DNA of 64,000 nucleotides from an uncultured Prevotellaceae bacterium (GTDB lineage: Bacteria; Bacteroidota; Bacteroidia; Bacteroidales; Muribaculaceae): NCBI GenBank assembly GCA_900317325.1, contig ONGE01000002.1, positions 248,001 through 312,000 of the forward strand, given 5' to 3'. Shown one piece after another: positions 16,595-24,122 of this stretch (positions within the stretch are counted from its first letter, which is position 1; each line of letters starts with the position of its first letter). The notes below the pieces were generated by a model that ran no database searches, was not told where the DNA came from, and saw nothing but the letters and a program-made list of their open reading frames with translations. The translations under genes and the position numbers were made by a program.

Positions 16595-17344
16595 ATGATG
16601 GAACTCAATCCCAAATATCACCTCTTGCGGCCTTGGCTGGAACGGTTGCCCGAGCAATTCGAGCAGCTGGGCGAGGTCATCTATGACAAGCGCAACCAGT
16701 TGCGCGTCATCACCGCCCCCGACGGCACACTCGTCAACGTCAAGCGCTATTGCATTCCCCATGTCTTCAATCGCGTGGTGTACTCGCTGGGCATCCGCAA
16801 GCCCAAGGGGCTGCGCGCTTTCCTCTACCCCTCCCGCCTGCTGGAACGCGGCATCGAGACGCCCGAGCCCATCGCCTACATCGAGCAGCGCAACCGCTAC
16901 GGTCTGCTTGAAGAATGTTATTTCGTGAGTGTGCAGTCGTCATTGAGGCACACGTTCTTTGAGTTCGGCGATGCACGCGAGGGCACCTATGAGGAAATAG
17001 CGCGCGAACTGGCACGTTTCACCGCCATGATGCACGAGCGCGAGGTGCTTCACCTCGATTACTCCCCGGGCAACATCTTGTGGGACAAGGACGAGCAGGG
17101 CTATCATTTTGCCGTGGTGGACATCAACCGCATGCGTTTCGGCAAGGTCGATATCAAGGACGGATGCACCAGCCTGTGCCGCCTGTGGGGACCCAAGCGC
17201 TTCATCGAGCTCATAGCCCGCCGATATGCCGACGCCCGTGGCTTCAACGAGAACCGCGCCGTCCAACTCACCATGCAGGCACGCACCAAGTTCTGGACCC
17301 GCTACCAACGCCGCCACCCCCTCGAATTCCCTCTGGAACTATAA
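16595..17344 (+). CDS. Lipopolysaccharide-core kinase (WaaP/InaA) family protein
   Basis: A 249-residue protein-kinase-like fold. Lys50 in VNVKRY is the candidate ATP-binding lysine. HLDYSPGN (residues 153-160) is the catalytic loop with Asp155 and Asn160, and VVDINRM supplies the metal-binding Asp176. No signal peptide or membrane segment is visible, so it acts on the cytosolic face. WaaP-type kinases phosphorylate lipid A-core heptose or Kdo; the Bacteroidales members are likely to modify core sugars. Two ATGs (16595, 16598) are adjacent. Its last codons are duplicated in the repeat that follows. Confidence 0.85.
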   Translation: MMELNPKYHLLRPWLERLPEQFEQLGEVIYDKRNQLRVITAPDGTLVNVKRYCIPHVFNRVVYSLGIRKPKGLRAFLYPSRLLERGIETPEPIAYIEQRNRYGLLEECYFVSVQSSLRHTFFEFGDAREGTYEEIARELARFTAMMHEREVLHLDYSPGNILWDKDEQGYHFAVVDINRMRFGKVDIKDGCTSLCRLWGPKRFIELIARRYADARGFNENRAVQLTMQARTKFWTRYQRRHPLEFPLEL

Positions 17345-17530
17345 GTCAAAAAATGAACTCAGTTCATTTTTCTCCTGCATAAAGGATAATGGTTAATGTT
17401 TAATGAACTCCACGGCGATAGCCGAAAAAAACTCTGGAACTAAGTCAAAAGATGAATTGAGTTCATTTTTTGACTGCATAAAGGATAATGGATAATGTTT
17501 AATGAATTACAATGGCGACAGCCGAAAAAC
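17331..17530 (+). repeat. Tandem duplication of about 101 bp including the end of the kinase gene
   Basis: Unit 1 (17331-17431) begins with CTCTGGAACTA, the last codons of the LPS-kinase gene, and unit 2 starts with the same words at 17432. Both continue with an AGTCAAAA block, an ATGAACTCAGTTCAT palindrome (imperfect in unit 2), CTGCATAAAGGATAATGG, TTAATGAA and a GGCGAtAGCCGAAA hairpin. The second unit has therefore carried a piece of coding sequence into the intergenic space. Confidence 0.8.
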
Positions 17531-17600
17531 TCATTAAACACTAACCATTAACCTTTATCCACGGCGATAGCCGTTAAAACTCTTTATCCACGGCAATAGC
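17529..17600. repeat. Left repeat flank of the IVP gene
   Basis: CTCATTAAACACTAACCATTAACC leads into two copies of TTTATCCACGGC(g/a)ATAGCCGTTAA. The small ACGGCnATAGCCGT hairpins lie just beyond the stop of the minus-strand IVP gene and may terminate it. The same words recur at 17998-18035. Confidence 0.7.
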
Positions 17601-17602
17601 CG

Positions 17603-17983
17603 TTAATTACCTTCTAATTGAGCGGCCTTACTAGAGCGAAGTCCACTTATGAGTTTCGAAGTAGTAAAGATTTCCCGCTTTACTATTTGCAAATCTTCAG
17701 GAGTGATATAACCGAGGTCAACAGCTATTTGCAACTGACAATAGACCTCCATTAACGAAGCGTACGCAATTTCAAGAAAATGAATTTGCTCCTTAACGGC
17801 CAGACGACCCGTACCCTCAGCAATATTGGAAGGAACAGAAACTACGGCTCTACGCAACTGGTCGCAAAGAGCATAATTCTCAGTTTTCGGAAACAATTCC
17901 AGTAACTGATAGACATCTACCACGAGTTTTCGTGCTTCTTGCCATGCATTCAGTTTTTCAAATTGAAATTGAAACTCTTCCAT
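17603..17983 (-). CDS. Four-helix-bundle protein (23S rRNA intervening-sequence protein family)
   Basis: A 126-residue helical protein with the family hallmarks KLNAWQEARKL near residue 10, DQLRRAVVSVPSNIAEGTGR in the middle and FLEIAYASLMEV after it. The family was first seen inside rRNA intervening sequences of spirochaetes and is widespread as a lone gene; it forms pentamers, and its function is not established. It is bordered on both sides by nearly the same repeat words (17529-17600 and 17996-18052). This suggests the gene sits in, or moved with, a repeat-bounded cassette. Confidence 0.88.
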   Translation of the reverse strand: MEEFQFQFEKLNAWQEARKLVVDVYQLLELFPKTENYALCDQLRRAVVSVPSNIAEGTGRLAVKEQIHFLEIAYASLMEVYCQLQIAVDLGYITPEDLQIVKREIFTTSKLISGLRSSKAAQLEGN

Positions 17984-17995
17984 ATCCTTTTCGCA

Positions 17996-18052
17996 AACTC
18001 ATTAAACATTATCCATTAACCATTATCCACGGCAAAAGTTCTAGCTTTTGCC
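17996..18052. repeat. Right repeat flank of the IVP gene
   Basis: CTCATTAAACATTATCCATT, then AACCATTATCCACGGCAAAAG and a GGCAAAAGttctaGCTTTTGCC hairpin. The first part repeats the left flank at 17529-17560 in the same orientation. The hairpin also lies just after the stop of the minus-strand GH13 gene and can act as its terminator or as read-through punctuation. Confidence 0.65.
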
Positions 18053-18053
18053 G

Positions 18054-19448
18054 TTACATCAACACATAGGCGGTCATCGGGGCCAAAGTGGCTTTCAGGA
18101 CGCCTTTTTTCACTTGCAGGCGCTGCTTGGTCACGGCGTCGCGGTATTTGCCGTTGCTCAGGGTCACGGGGATAGCCACCTGGGCCTGCTGCTCGTCGAG
18201 GTTGATGACCACGGCGGCCTTGCTGCCGCGCTCGACGATGATCTGCTTGCCGTTCTCGCTATAGACGATGTTTTCGGGCTGGTTGACCATGCGGTGACGG
18301 AACTCGTTCACGGCCTTCACCACGGGGTGCTTGAACTCGTCGTTACCCACCTTGCCGATCTCGTTGTCACCCCAATAGTTGTCGCGGGTGCTGCCGTGAG
18401 GACGACTGTAGAACAGCGGCGTGCCATACTTGCGGGCGGTCAGGAAGACCCATCCCAGGCGGATGAGTTCGTCGCTCATGCCGGCCGATGCGTGGTCGTT
18501 GCAATAGGTGTCGTGCGACTCTACCCAGGTCACCAGGTGGGCGGGATCCACCGAGTGGTGCCACGTCAGCAGGTTGTCGGCACGGGCATCATGCTTGTTG
18601 AGCACGTTGCGCAGCACCCAGCCATAGTTGCTGGCCGTGAGGTCCATATACTCGGCATAGCCCTGCTCGGGCACATTGCGGTCCTGCAGCACCTCACCGT
18701 AGATGAACAGGTCCTCGCGGGGCAAGGCGAGCCTGAGGCCCTTGACGGCCTTGCGGCCCATAGCCACGTCCCAGAAGTCGTTCTCGGGCGACTTGGGATC
18801 GCGCATCTCGTTCGGCAGGCCGATATGCTTGGCCGTGTCGTAGCGGAATCCGCGAGCACCGCAGGCCAACACGTCGTTGACGAATTGCATGTAGTAGTAC
18901 TGGAAATCAGGGTTCTCGGTGTTCACGTCGGGCAGCGTACCCATTTCGCCCGTCGTGCACTGGTAGCGGTCGCTGTAGTCCTTGATGGGCCACAGGCCGT
19001 TGGCGTGGAACAGGTTCTCGCGGCCGTTCACGGCGCTGTCCAGGCGCGCGTTGATTTGCGTGCGGTCAATCACCGTGTGGTTGGGCAGCACGTCCACGAT
19101 GACACGCAGTCCCAGGCGGGTGGCCTCGTCGCACATCGCCTTGAACTCGTCGCGCGTGCCCAGCTGGTAGTTGCCGATGGTCCAGTCCGTCGGCTGGTAA
19201 TGATAGTACCACTTGCCGTGCCCGAACAACTGGCGTCCTCCGCCCTCGCCCACAACGCACTCGTTGATGGGCGACGTCTGCACGATGGTGTAGCCGGCGT
19301 CCTTGATTTCGGGCAGGTGCTGCTTGATGGTGTTGAACGACCACGACCAGGCGTGGAGAATAATCTCGTTATTACTCTCGGCCACCTGTGCATGACCAGC
19401 CATCAGACCCATGAGGGCAATCAAAACGATAGAAAAAATCTTTTTCAT
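18054..19448 (-). CDS. GH13 alpha-amylase, exported
   Basis: A 464-residue protein. The ATG at 19448 is chosen because it starts a clean signal peptide (MKKIFSIVLIALMGLMAGHA). GH13 motifs: DVLPNHT, GFRYDTAKHIG with nucleophile Asp204, YGEVLQ with acid Glu252, and WVESHDTY with Asp313. A C-terminal beta-sandwich follows (VERGSKAAVVINL). It resembles plain bacterial alpha-amylases more than the lipoprotein at 12160 does, and it lacks a lipobox, so it is probably periplasmic. A -7 box TATCTTTG lies at 19483-19476. Confidence 0.92.
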   Translation of the reverse strand: MKKIFSIVLIALMGLMAGHAQVAESNNEIILHAWSWSFNTIKQHLPEIKDAGYTIVQTSPINECVVGEGGGRQLFGHGKWYYHYQPTDWTIGNYQLGTRDEFKAMCDEATRLGLRVIVDVLPNHTVIDRTQINARLDSAVNGRENLFHANGLWPIKDYSDRYQCTTGEMGTLPDVNTENPDFQYYYMQFVNDVLACGARGFRYDTAKHIGLPNEMRDPKSPENDFWDVAMGRKAVKGLRLALPREDLFIYGEVLQDRNVPEQGYAEYMDLTASNYGWVLRNVLNKHDARADNLLTWHHSVDPAHLVTWVESHDTYCNDHASAGMSDELIRLGWVFLTARKYGTPLFYSRPHGSTRDNYWGDNEIGKVGNDEFKHPVVKAVNEFRHRMVNQPENIVYSENGKQIIVERGSKAAVVINLDEQQAQVAIPVTLSNGKYRDAVTKQRLQVKKGVLKATLAPMTAYVLM

Positions 19449-19475
19449 ATACACTAAAATCTTGTTTAATCCTCG

Positions 19476-19483
19476 CAAAGATA
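19476..19483 (-). promoter_or_regulatory. -7 box of the exported amylase gene
   Basis: TATCTTTG on the minus strand, 27 bp from the chosen start. The -33 element is not clear. The space to 19736 holds inverted CTAGTTTTTAGTC-type words (19491-19530 against 19621-19665). Confidence 0.55.
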
Positions 19484-19669
19484 GTAAAATAGTTTCTAGT
19501 TGCCATTCCCTAGCTCCCAGTTTTTAGTTTCATCCACACGTACACACGCCCAAATAAAAGGTTGTTTAATTTATTTCATGTTGTTCAAGTTGTTTGACAA
19601 AAAGAGAGTGGATGCAGGCTATGGACTAAAAAACTAGGGACTAGGGACTAAAAACTAGAAACTATTTAT

Positions 19670-19677
19670 TATATTTG
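19670..19677 (+). promoter_or_regulatory. -7 box of pepD
   Basis: TATATTTG, about 60 bp before the ATG at 19737. Confidence 0.6.
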
Positions 19678-19736
19678 CAGCCGAATAACAAATACATTCT
19701 TTTTTAAACCTGTAAGACATTAACAGAATCAAGAAA

Positions 19737-21197
19737 ATGAACGAAATTGAAAAACTGCAACCGACGTGCATCTGGCGCAACTTCTATGCGCTGACGCAGA
19801 TTCCCCGTCCCTCGGGACATGTTGAGAAAATCCAGCAATTCCTGCTCGACTTCGCCAAGAAGGTGGGCGTGGAGGCCTTCCAGGACCCCGCCGGCAACAT
19901 CGTGATGCGTAAACCTGCCACTCCCGGTATGGAGAACCGCAAGTGCATCACCATGCAGGCCCACATGGACATGGTGCCCCAGAAGACGCCCGAGTCCAAG
20001 CACAACTTCGAGAAGGATCCCATCGAGCCCTACATCGACGGCGAGTGGATCAAGGCCCGCGGCACCACCCTCGGTGCTGACGACGGTCTGGGCGTGGCAG
20101 CCATCATGGCAGTCATGGAGGACAACACCCTCAAGCACGGTCCCATCGAGGGCCTCATCACCAAGGACGAGGAGACCGGCATGTATGGCGCCAACGACCT
20201 GCCCAAGGGTCAGATGAAGGGCGACATCCTGTTCAACCTCGACAGCGAGACCTGGGGCAAATTCGTCATCGGTAGCGCCGGTGGTATCGACGTTACCTGC
20301 ACGCGCAAATACAACGAGGTGAAGACCGCTGCCGGCGACACCGCAGTGCGTATCACCTTGAAGGGTCTGAAGGGCGGCCACAGCGGCCTCGAAATCCATG
20401 AGGGCCGTGCCAACGCCAACAAGCTGATGGCACGCCTGCTGCAACTCGCCATCGTGGACCACAAGGCCCGCCTGGTGAGCTGGCATGGCGGCAACATGCG
20501 CAACGCCATCCCGTTCAAGGCCGAGACCGTAGTCGTTGTTCCCGAGGATAACCTCAAGGGCCTGAAGAAGCTCGTCAAGACGATGAAGGCCCAGTTCGAG
20601 AGCGAGTTCAAGTTCATCGAGGACACCGTTGACCTGACCATCAAGGCCATCGACCGTCCCAAGATGAAGATGGCGCTCGACGACCAGACGACCATCCTGC
20701 GCGCCCTGTACGCTTGCCACGACGGCGTCGTTCGCTTCATCCCCGCCTATCCCAACGTAGTTGAGACCTCCAGCAACCTCGCCATCATCGACATCGAGGA
20801 CGGCAAGGCAGCCGTGAAGATTCTCGCCCGCTCGGCCCGTGAGGACATGAAGGACTACATCGTCAAGATGTTGATGACCTGCTTCCACCTGGCCGGCTTC
20901 AAGGTAGAGACCGGCGGTGACTACATCGGCTGGGATCCCAACCCCGACAGCGAGGCCCTGCACATGTTGCTCGACTTGTACAAGCAGCTCTTCAACGAGG
21001 AGGGCATCGTGCAAGTTGACCACGCCGGCCTGGAGTGCTCCATCATCCTGGGCAAGTACCCGCACATGGATGTCGTGAGCTTCGGCCCCACCCTGCGCAG
21101 CCCGCACACCACCATCGAGCGTGCCTACATCCCCGCAGCAGAGCCCTTCTGGCGTCTGCTCGTCAAGGCCCTCGAGGAGGCTCCCGTAAAGAAATGA
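19737..21197 (+). CDS. pepD: Aminoacyl-histidine dipeptidase (PepD, M20C)
   Basis: A 486-residue cytosolic metallopeptidase that hydrolyses Xaa-His dipeptides such as carnosine using two zinc ions. Metal and catalytic residues are visible: His76 and Asp78 in MQAHMDMVP, bridging Asp115 in LGADDGLG, Glu145/Glu146 in KDEETGM, Asp169 in FNLDSETW and a C-terminal His in GPTLRSPHTT. The central lid domain includes GLKGGHSGLEIHEGRANANK. Length and motifs are standard for bacterial PepD. The gene is a single transcription unit with its own promoter at 19670 and a strong terminator at 21226. Confidence 0.95.
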   Translation: MNEIEKLQPTCIWRNFYALTQIPRPSGHVEKIQQFLLDFAKKVGVEAFQDPAGNIVMRKPATPGMENRKCITMQAHMDMVPQKTPESKHNFEKDPIEPYIDGEWIKARGTTLGADDGLGVAAIMAVMEDNTLKHGPIEGLITKDEETGMYGANDLPKGQMKGDILFNLDSETWGKFVIGSAGGIDVTCTRKYNEVKTAAGDTAVRITLKGLKGGHSGLEIHEGRANANKLMARLLQLAIVDHKARLVSWHGGNMRNAIPFKAETVVVVPEDNLKGLKKLVKTMKAQFESEFKFIEDTVDLTIKAIDRPKMKMALDDQTTILRALYACHDGVVRFIPAYPNVVETSSNLAIIDIEDGKAAVKILARSAREDMKDYIVKMLMTCFHLAGFKVETGGDYIGWDPNPDSEALHMLLDLYKQLFNEEGIVQVDHAGLECSIILGKYPHMDVVSFGPTLRSPHTTIERAYIPAAEPFWRLLVKALEEAPVKK

Positions 21198-21225
21198 AGT
21201 GAGGAATTTTTTTGATTTCATAGTT

Positions 21226-21267
21226 ATTGCCGCAGCCGCCGTGAGGCCCCCTGCGGCAATTTTTTTT
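21226..21267 (+). terminator. Terminator of pepD
   Basis: ATTGCCGCAG (21226-21235) pairs perfectly with CTGCGGCAAT (21251-21260), followed by a run of T to 21267. Confidence 0.85.
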
Positions 21268-21344
21268 ATTGGTGCCCGGTAAATAATTGACCATACTTAA
21301 TAAATATCTGAATATCATCATTTTAATTACTGCTTTATGTGCGG

Positions 21345-21470
21345 AGCTCACTTATAAGCCCGTAGGGCTGTCAGATTATAGGCAGGTGGTGGAGTGAGGC
21401 GAAGCCGAACGGAGCCCCTGCCTATGCCCTGACCGCTCCTAACGGAGCTTTTACCGGACACTAATAAATC
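21345..21470. repeat. Cluster of short hairpins, probable dispersed palindromic element
   Basis: Three nested or adjacent hairpins: AGCCCgtaGGGCT (21357-21369), ATAGGCAGG (21378-21386) pairing with CCTGCCTAT (21417-21425) around a GC-rich loop, and GCTCCtaacGGAGC (21435-21448). No ORF is present. The compact folded layout is that of a noncoding palindromic insertion element lying at the border of the prophage remnant. Confidence 0.5.
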
Positions 21471-21477
21471 TATTATT

Positions 21478-22054
21478 TTAATTCATATGGTCTGCAGCCC
21501 ACGGCAAGGCGGTGTAGTCCTCCGTCCTGCCCCAGAGCTGCGCCGGAGAGGCGTAGGACACTTCTTCCCCGGGTCGTGGCTGGGCCCCGCCGCCGGTAGG
21601 CGAATTGTCGGGGTAGATGCTGGGCCACTTGCCCAGGTTGAGCTCATCGATGTAGGTCTCATCGAAGCGGGGGAAGAAGTTCTGGTAGGACCGTTTCTCG
21701 AGGAACTGCACCTTGACGGCCTCTTGGGTGATGCCGGTGATCACGACGGCACCTCGGTTAGATAAAATAGGCTACGCCTTAACAGAGTTCAAGCAAGCTT
21801 GACTCTGCATTCGGCTTGCTCTATTTTTGAAGAAGGGTGTCCTGCAGCACCGCATCGAAGAAGATGTCGCCTGTATCTACGTCTTTGCGGGTGATCATCC
21901 CGAAGATGTCGAGGTTCTGCGGACAGTCCGCGAGGGGCAGTTCAATCTCCATGCTGTAGTCATCGGCATCGGTGAAGATGCGGTTCTCCGATACGTACTC
22001 TATTGACGAGCCTTTCTTGAGGGCGGCTTGCTGCCCGTTGATGGTGAGTATCAT
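21478..22054 (-). pseudogene. Phage tail-protein remnant, split by a palindromic insertion
   Basis: Two reading-frame pieces of one gene. The first (22054 down to 21829) starts MILTINGQQAALKKGSSIEY and continues with EIELPLADCPQNLDIFG. The second (from about 21762 down to 21478) reads RGAVVITGITQEAVKVQFLE, then FDETYIDELNLG, and ends ALPWAADHMN. Both resemble a structural protein found after the tape measure in Bacteroidales prophages. Between them lies a 66-bp palindromic element that adds an in-frame TAG at 21823-21821. The N-terminus is immediately preceded by a terminator hairpin, so nothing drives it. This is a decayed gene; the family is recalled from memory of prophage proteins, not from a search. 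Confidence 0.6.
21763..21828. mobile_element. 66-bp nested palindromic element inserted in the phage remnant
   Basis: The outer arms AAAATAGgct and agcTCTATTTTT-type ends are inverted (TAAAATAG at 21763-21770 against CTATTTTT at 21821-21828). The centre is CAGAGTtCAAGCaaGCTTG followed by ACTCTG (21783-21807), a palindrome with one bulge. It interrupts an otherwise continuous protein, which shows it was inserted rather than ancestral. It has no coding capacity and would need a transposase or REP-associated enzyme from elsewhere. Confidence 0.6.
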
Positions 22055-22061
22055 AAAGAAT

Positions 22062-22096
22062 AGCGGTTGATTTGCCACAAAGGTAAATCAACCGCT
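22062..22096 (-). terminator. Terminator of the FISUMP-type surface protein gene
   Basis: AGCGGTTGATTT (22062-22073) pairs perfectly with AAATCAACCGCT (22085-22096). It lies 26 bp past the stop of the 22122-23207 gene on the same strand. Confidence 0.7.
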
Positions 22097-22121
22097 CTAT
22101 GTCTGAAAAGACGTCAATATA

Positions 22122-23207
22122 CTAATTCAGAGAATTACGCACAGCACGTACAGATTTACCGCTACTGCGGTTTGAACTACTCCAATCTACGCGGTATGAA
22201 CTTAGGAAAATAATATACGCATTGAAACAATATTGCCAATCTAATGAACGCGATAAATAGTGGCCATACTTGCCATCATCGTTGAGCGAATCATACCAAC
22301 GTGAGCCAGCAGCAGGTAAGAATAATGTATTACCGTTGGGACCAGTGATTATATGGCCATTCACACCGTTCCGAGTCGTCCATGTCCATGTGCATCCCCT
22401 CACCAATTCTTTCTGTTGGTTATAAGTCGGCATACGCCACTGAGGACCCCAATTCACGTATGCGGCATCATCTTCGGGATCTAGTTCCATTTTGTCATCT
22501 ACAAAGCCATCCTCATCAACTCTACCATAGTCTCTATTGTTACAGTACTTGTTCAATAAATAGGGCCCACCATTGCACCACTTGTAGGTGCTCCAGTCAT
22601 AGTAATCCTTGGGAGTCGTCTCGCCCCAAGCGAAGTAATCACCATATTCCTCTGGTGAACAGGCACCGACGTTGCACGTAGCCCAAAGCGTGCCACTGGG
22701 CAAGCCCAAGTCAACATACTCATGATCCTCTGGGTCTGGATTTGGGGTTGGTTCCGTTCCTGTTCCTCCTAGGATCACGCTGATAACAGCGTTAACGTCG
22801 GAAATATTTACTTCTCCATCTCCATTTACATCAGCATAAAGTCTACTTTGAGCAAAGCTAGATGAAACAAAAAACATTAGCGCGATGACAAGCAGAATCC
22901 TTCTCCATAATTGACCAAAACCGCCTTCAATATTGCAATCGTTTCTTTTCTTTATATCATCACCATCTACGTCGGTGATTTTCTCAATATGCAATTGTTC
23001 AGAATTGGTGCTGAGAACATGGCCTACATATTGATGGATTTCCCGCAAGCCACTCTTTTCATTCTGCAATCGATTGTAATAATCCTCGAATTCCTCATGG
23101 AGTCTTTCAATAAACTCCTGTGAATCAAATTCATTTTCCATTTGTTGAATGACGTTTCTGAAAATTTGTTCAGTGTCAGAGTCAAGTTGATAATAATCTT
23201 CAATCAT
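22122..23207 (-). CDS. Dockerin-like plus FISUMP-domain surface protein with an odd N-terminal extension
   Basis: A 361-residue ORF in three parts. Residues 1-95 are acidic, helical and cytosolic-looking (QQMENEFDSQEFIERLHEEF). Residues about 103-122 (RRILLVIALMFFVSSSFAQ) are a signal peptide in the middle of the ORF. Residues 125-145 are one dockerin-like repeat (ADVNGDGEVNISDVNAVI). The rest is a Fibrobacter-succinogenes-major-paralogous domain (YVDLGLPSGTLWATCNVGA, WRMPTYNQQKELV). An ATG sits at the expected signal-peptide start but one base out of frame (TTATGGAGAAGG), so a single-base insertion probably fused an upstream small gene to this one. It interrupts the prophage remnant and is AT-richer than its neighbours. 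Export is doubtful unless translation restarts internally. Confidence 0.7.
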   Translation of the reverse strand: MIEDYYQLDSDTEQIFRNVIQQMENEFDSQEFIERLHEEFEDYYNRLQNEKSGLREIHQYVGHVLSTNSEQLHIEKITDVDGDDIKKRNDCNIEGGFGQLWRRILLVIALMFFVSSSFAQSRLYADVNGDGEVNISDVNAVISVILGGTGTEPTPNPDPEDHEYVDLGLPSGTLWATCNVGACSPEEYGDYFAWGETTPKDYYDWSTYKWCNGGPYLLNKYCNNRDYGRVDEDGFVDDKMELDPEDDAAYVNWGPQWRMPTYNQQKELVRGCTWTWTTRNGVNGHIITGPNGNTLFLPAAGSRWYDSLNDDGKYGHYLSRSLDWQYCFNAYIIFLSSYRVDWSSSNRSSGKSVRAVRNSLN

Positions 23208-23527
23208 AATAGCCTCCGTGTTAAAACGAACCCTTTCAGCCCAAAAGAGTTATTTGTATGCAAAGCGTGGACTGATACACCACTCTCTGTAGAAATGTCG
23301 TAGAAAACCTAAAATCGAAAATGTGGAAATGCAGCCCACCCATATAGCACGGGGACCGCTGTGCCACTCTAGCGATTTTTAGTAAAGTTCCTAGTTTACC
23401 TACACAAGATGAGCATAACGCTTGATATTTTCAACATGTTGTTAGCAATTCAATAGATTGCCAACTACAAAGTTAAGCCAATTAATGTAATTGATGTTCA
23501 ATAAACATTTTTTTTTTCGCTAAACAC
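23208..23527. other. Intergenic stretch without a recognisable gene
   Basis: AT-rich, no convincing ORF. A minus-strand TAACTTTG -7-like box lies at 23475-23468, 260 bp before the 23207 start codon, so a long leader is possible. Nothing else is supported. Confidence 0.5.
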
Positions 23528-23996
23528 TCATTTTCTTTTTGATTTCGGTGATTTATTATTCATAAGGCGCTGGTATTCGTCCTGCGCCTGCTTTATGCCC
23601 TTGTCGCCGGTCACGGTGTTGACGGTGACGAAGGGCTCGTCCAATCGCTCGTTGAGACGGGCGATGATCTCCTTCAAGTCTTTGCTCTCCTGGACTATCA
23701 CCTGCGGTTGGCTTTGCGCCAAAGCCATCGGCGCAGTGATCGACCTTGATACGTCGGCACTGCGAAGCGAGCCGATCGTGTTGGTGCGCTGCGCGTAGTC
23801 CAGAGCCTCGATCAGAGGACGGGCAACGGGTGAAGCGACCAGTTTCTGACTGCTGCTGCTTTTTGATGGCGGCCACCTGCATGGCACCAGCGGCCACGGC
23901 CATGGCAGCGGCTATAGGGGCGATGATGTAGCCCACGACAGGGATGGCCGCAGCACTGGAATAGGCATTCAAGGCAGCGGTCGCCGTCTGTCGATG
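23528..23996 (-). pseudogene. Phage tail tape-measure protein, C-terminal remnant with internal deletion
   Basis: The first frame (from about 23996) reads QTATAALNAYSSAAAIPVVG, then YIIAPIAAAMAVAAG and QVAAIKKQQQ, the hydrophobic C-terminal region of Bacteroidales tape-measure proteins. At about 23849 the frame shifts and continues SQKLVASPVARPLIEALDYA and QRTNTIGSLR, then a Lys-rich end NNKSPKSKRK. The Gly-rich segment usually found between these two parts is missing, so a deletion caused the shift. No start exists upstream. Its order relative to the tail-protein fragment at 21478-22054 fits a prophage read from high to low coordinates. Confidence 0.65.
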
Positions 23997-24047
23997 GCAT
24001 GGAGAGTATTTTTTCGGGTTTCTTTACCTTATTAAAAAAATAATGCG

Positions 24048-24055
24048 TACCTTTG
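24048..24055 (+). promoter_or_regulatory. -7 box of the PFOR gene
   Basis: TACCTTTG, 68 bp before the ATG at 24123. No TTG -33 element is found at the usual spacing. Confidence 0.55.
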
Positions 24056-24122
24056 CACCCTGTAAAACCAGTTAGCATAAAAACGACTAATAACTAACTA
24101 TATCAGTTTTCAAAAAAATTTT

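Noticed and set aside
12160-19448. Starch utilisation (Sus-type) polysaccharide locus
   Set aside because: Two GH13 enzymes and a mannosidase are present, but no SusC/SusD pair or sensor regulator lies near them.
19704-21221. A 505-codon open frame antisense to pepD
   Set aside because: It mirrors pepD almost exactly, shows repetitive His/Asp/Val composition typical of antisense frames, and has no promoter.
23812-24078. Cys/His-rich small protein before the PFOR gene
   Set aside because: It is an out-of-frame reading of the tape-measure remnant and overlaps the PFOR promoter.
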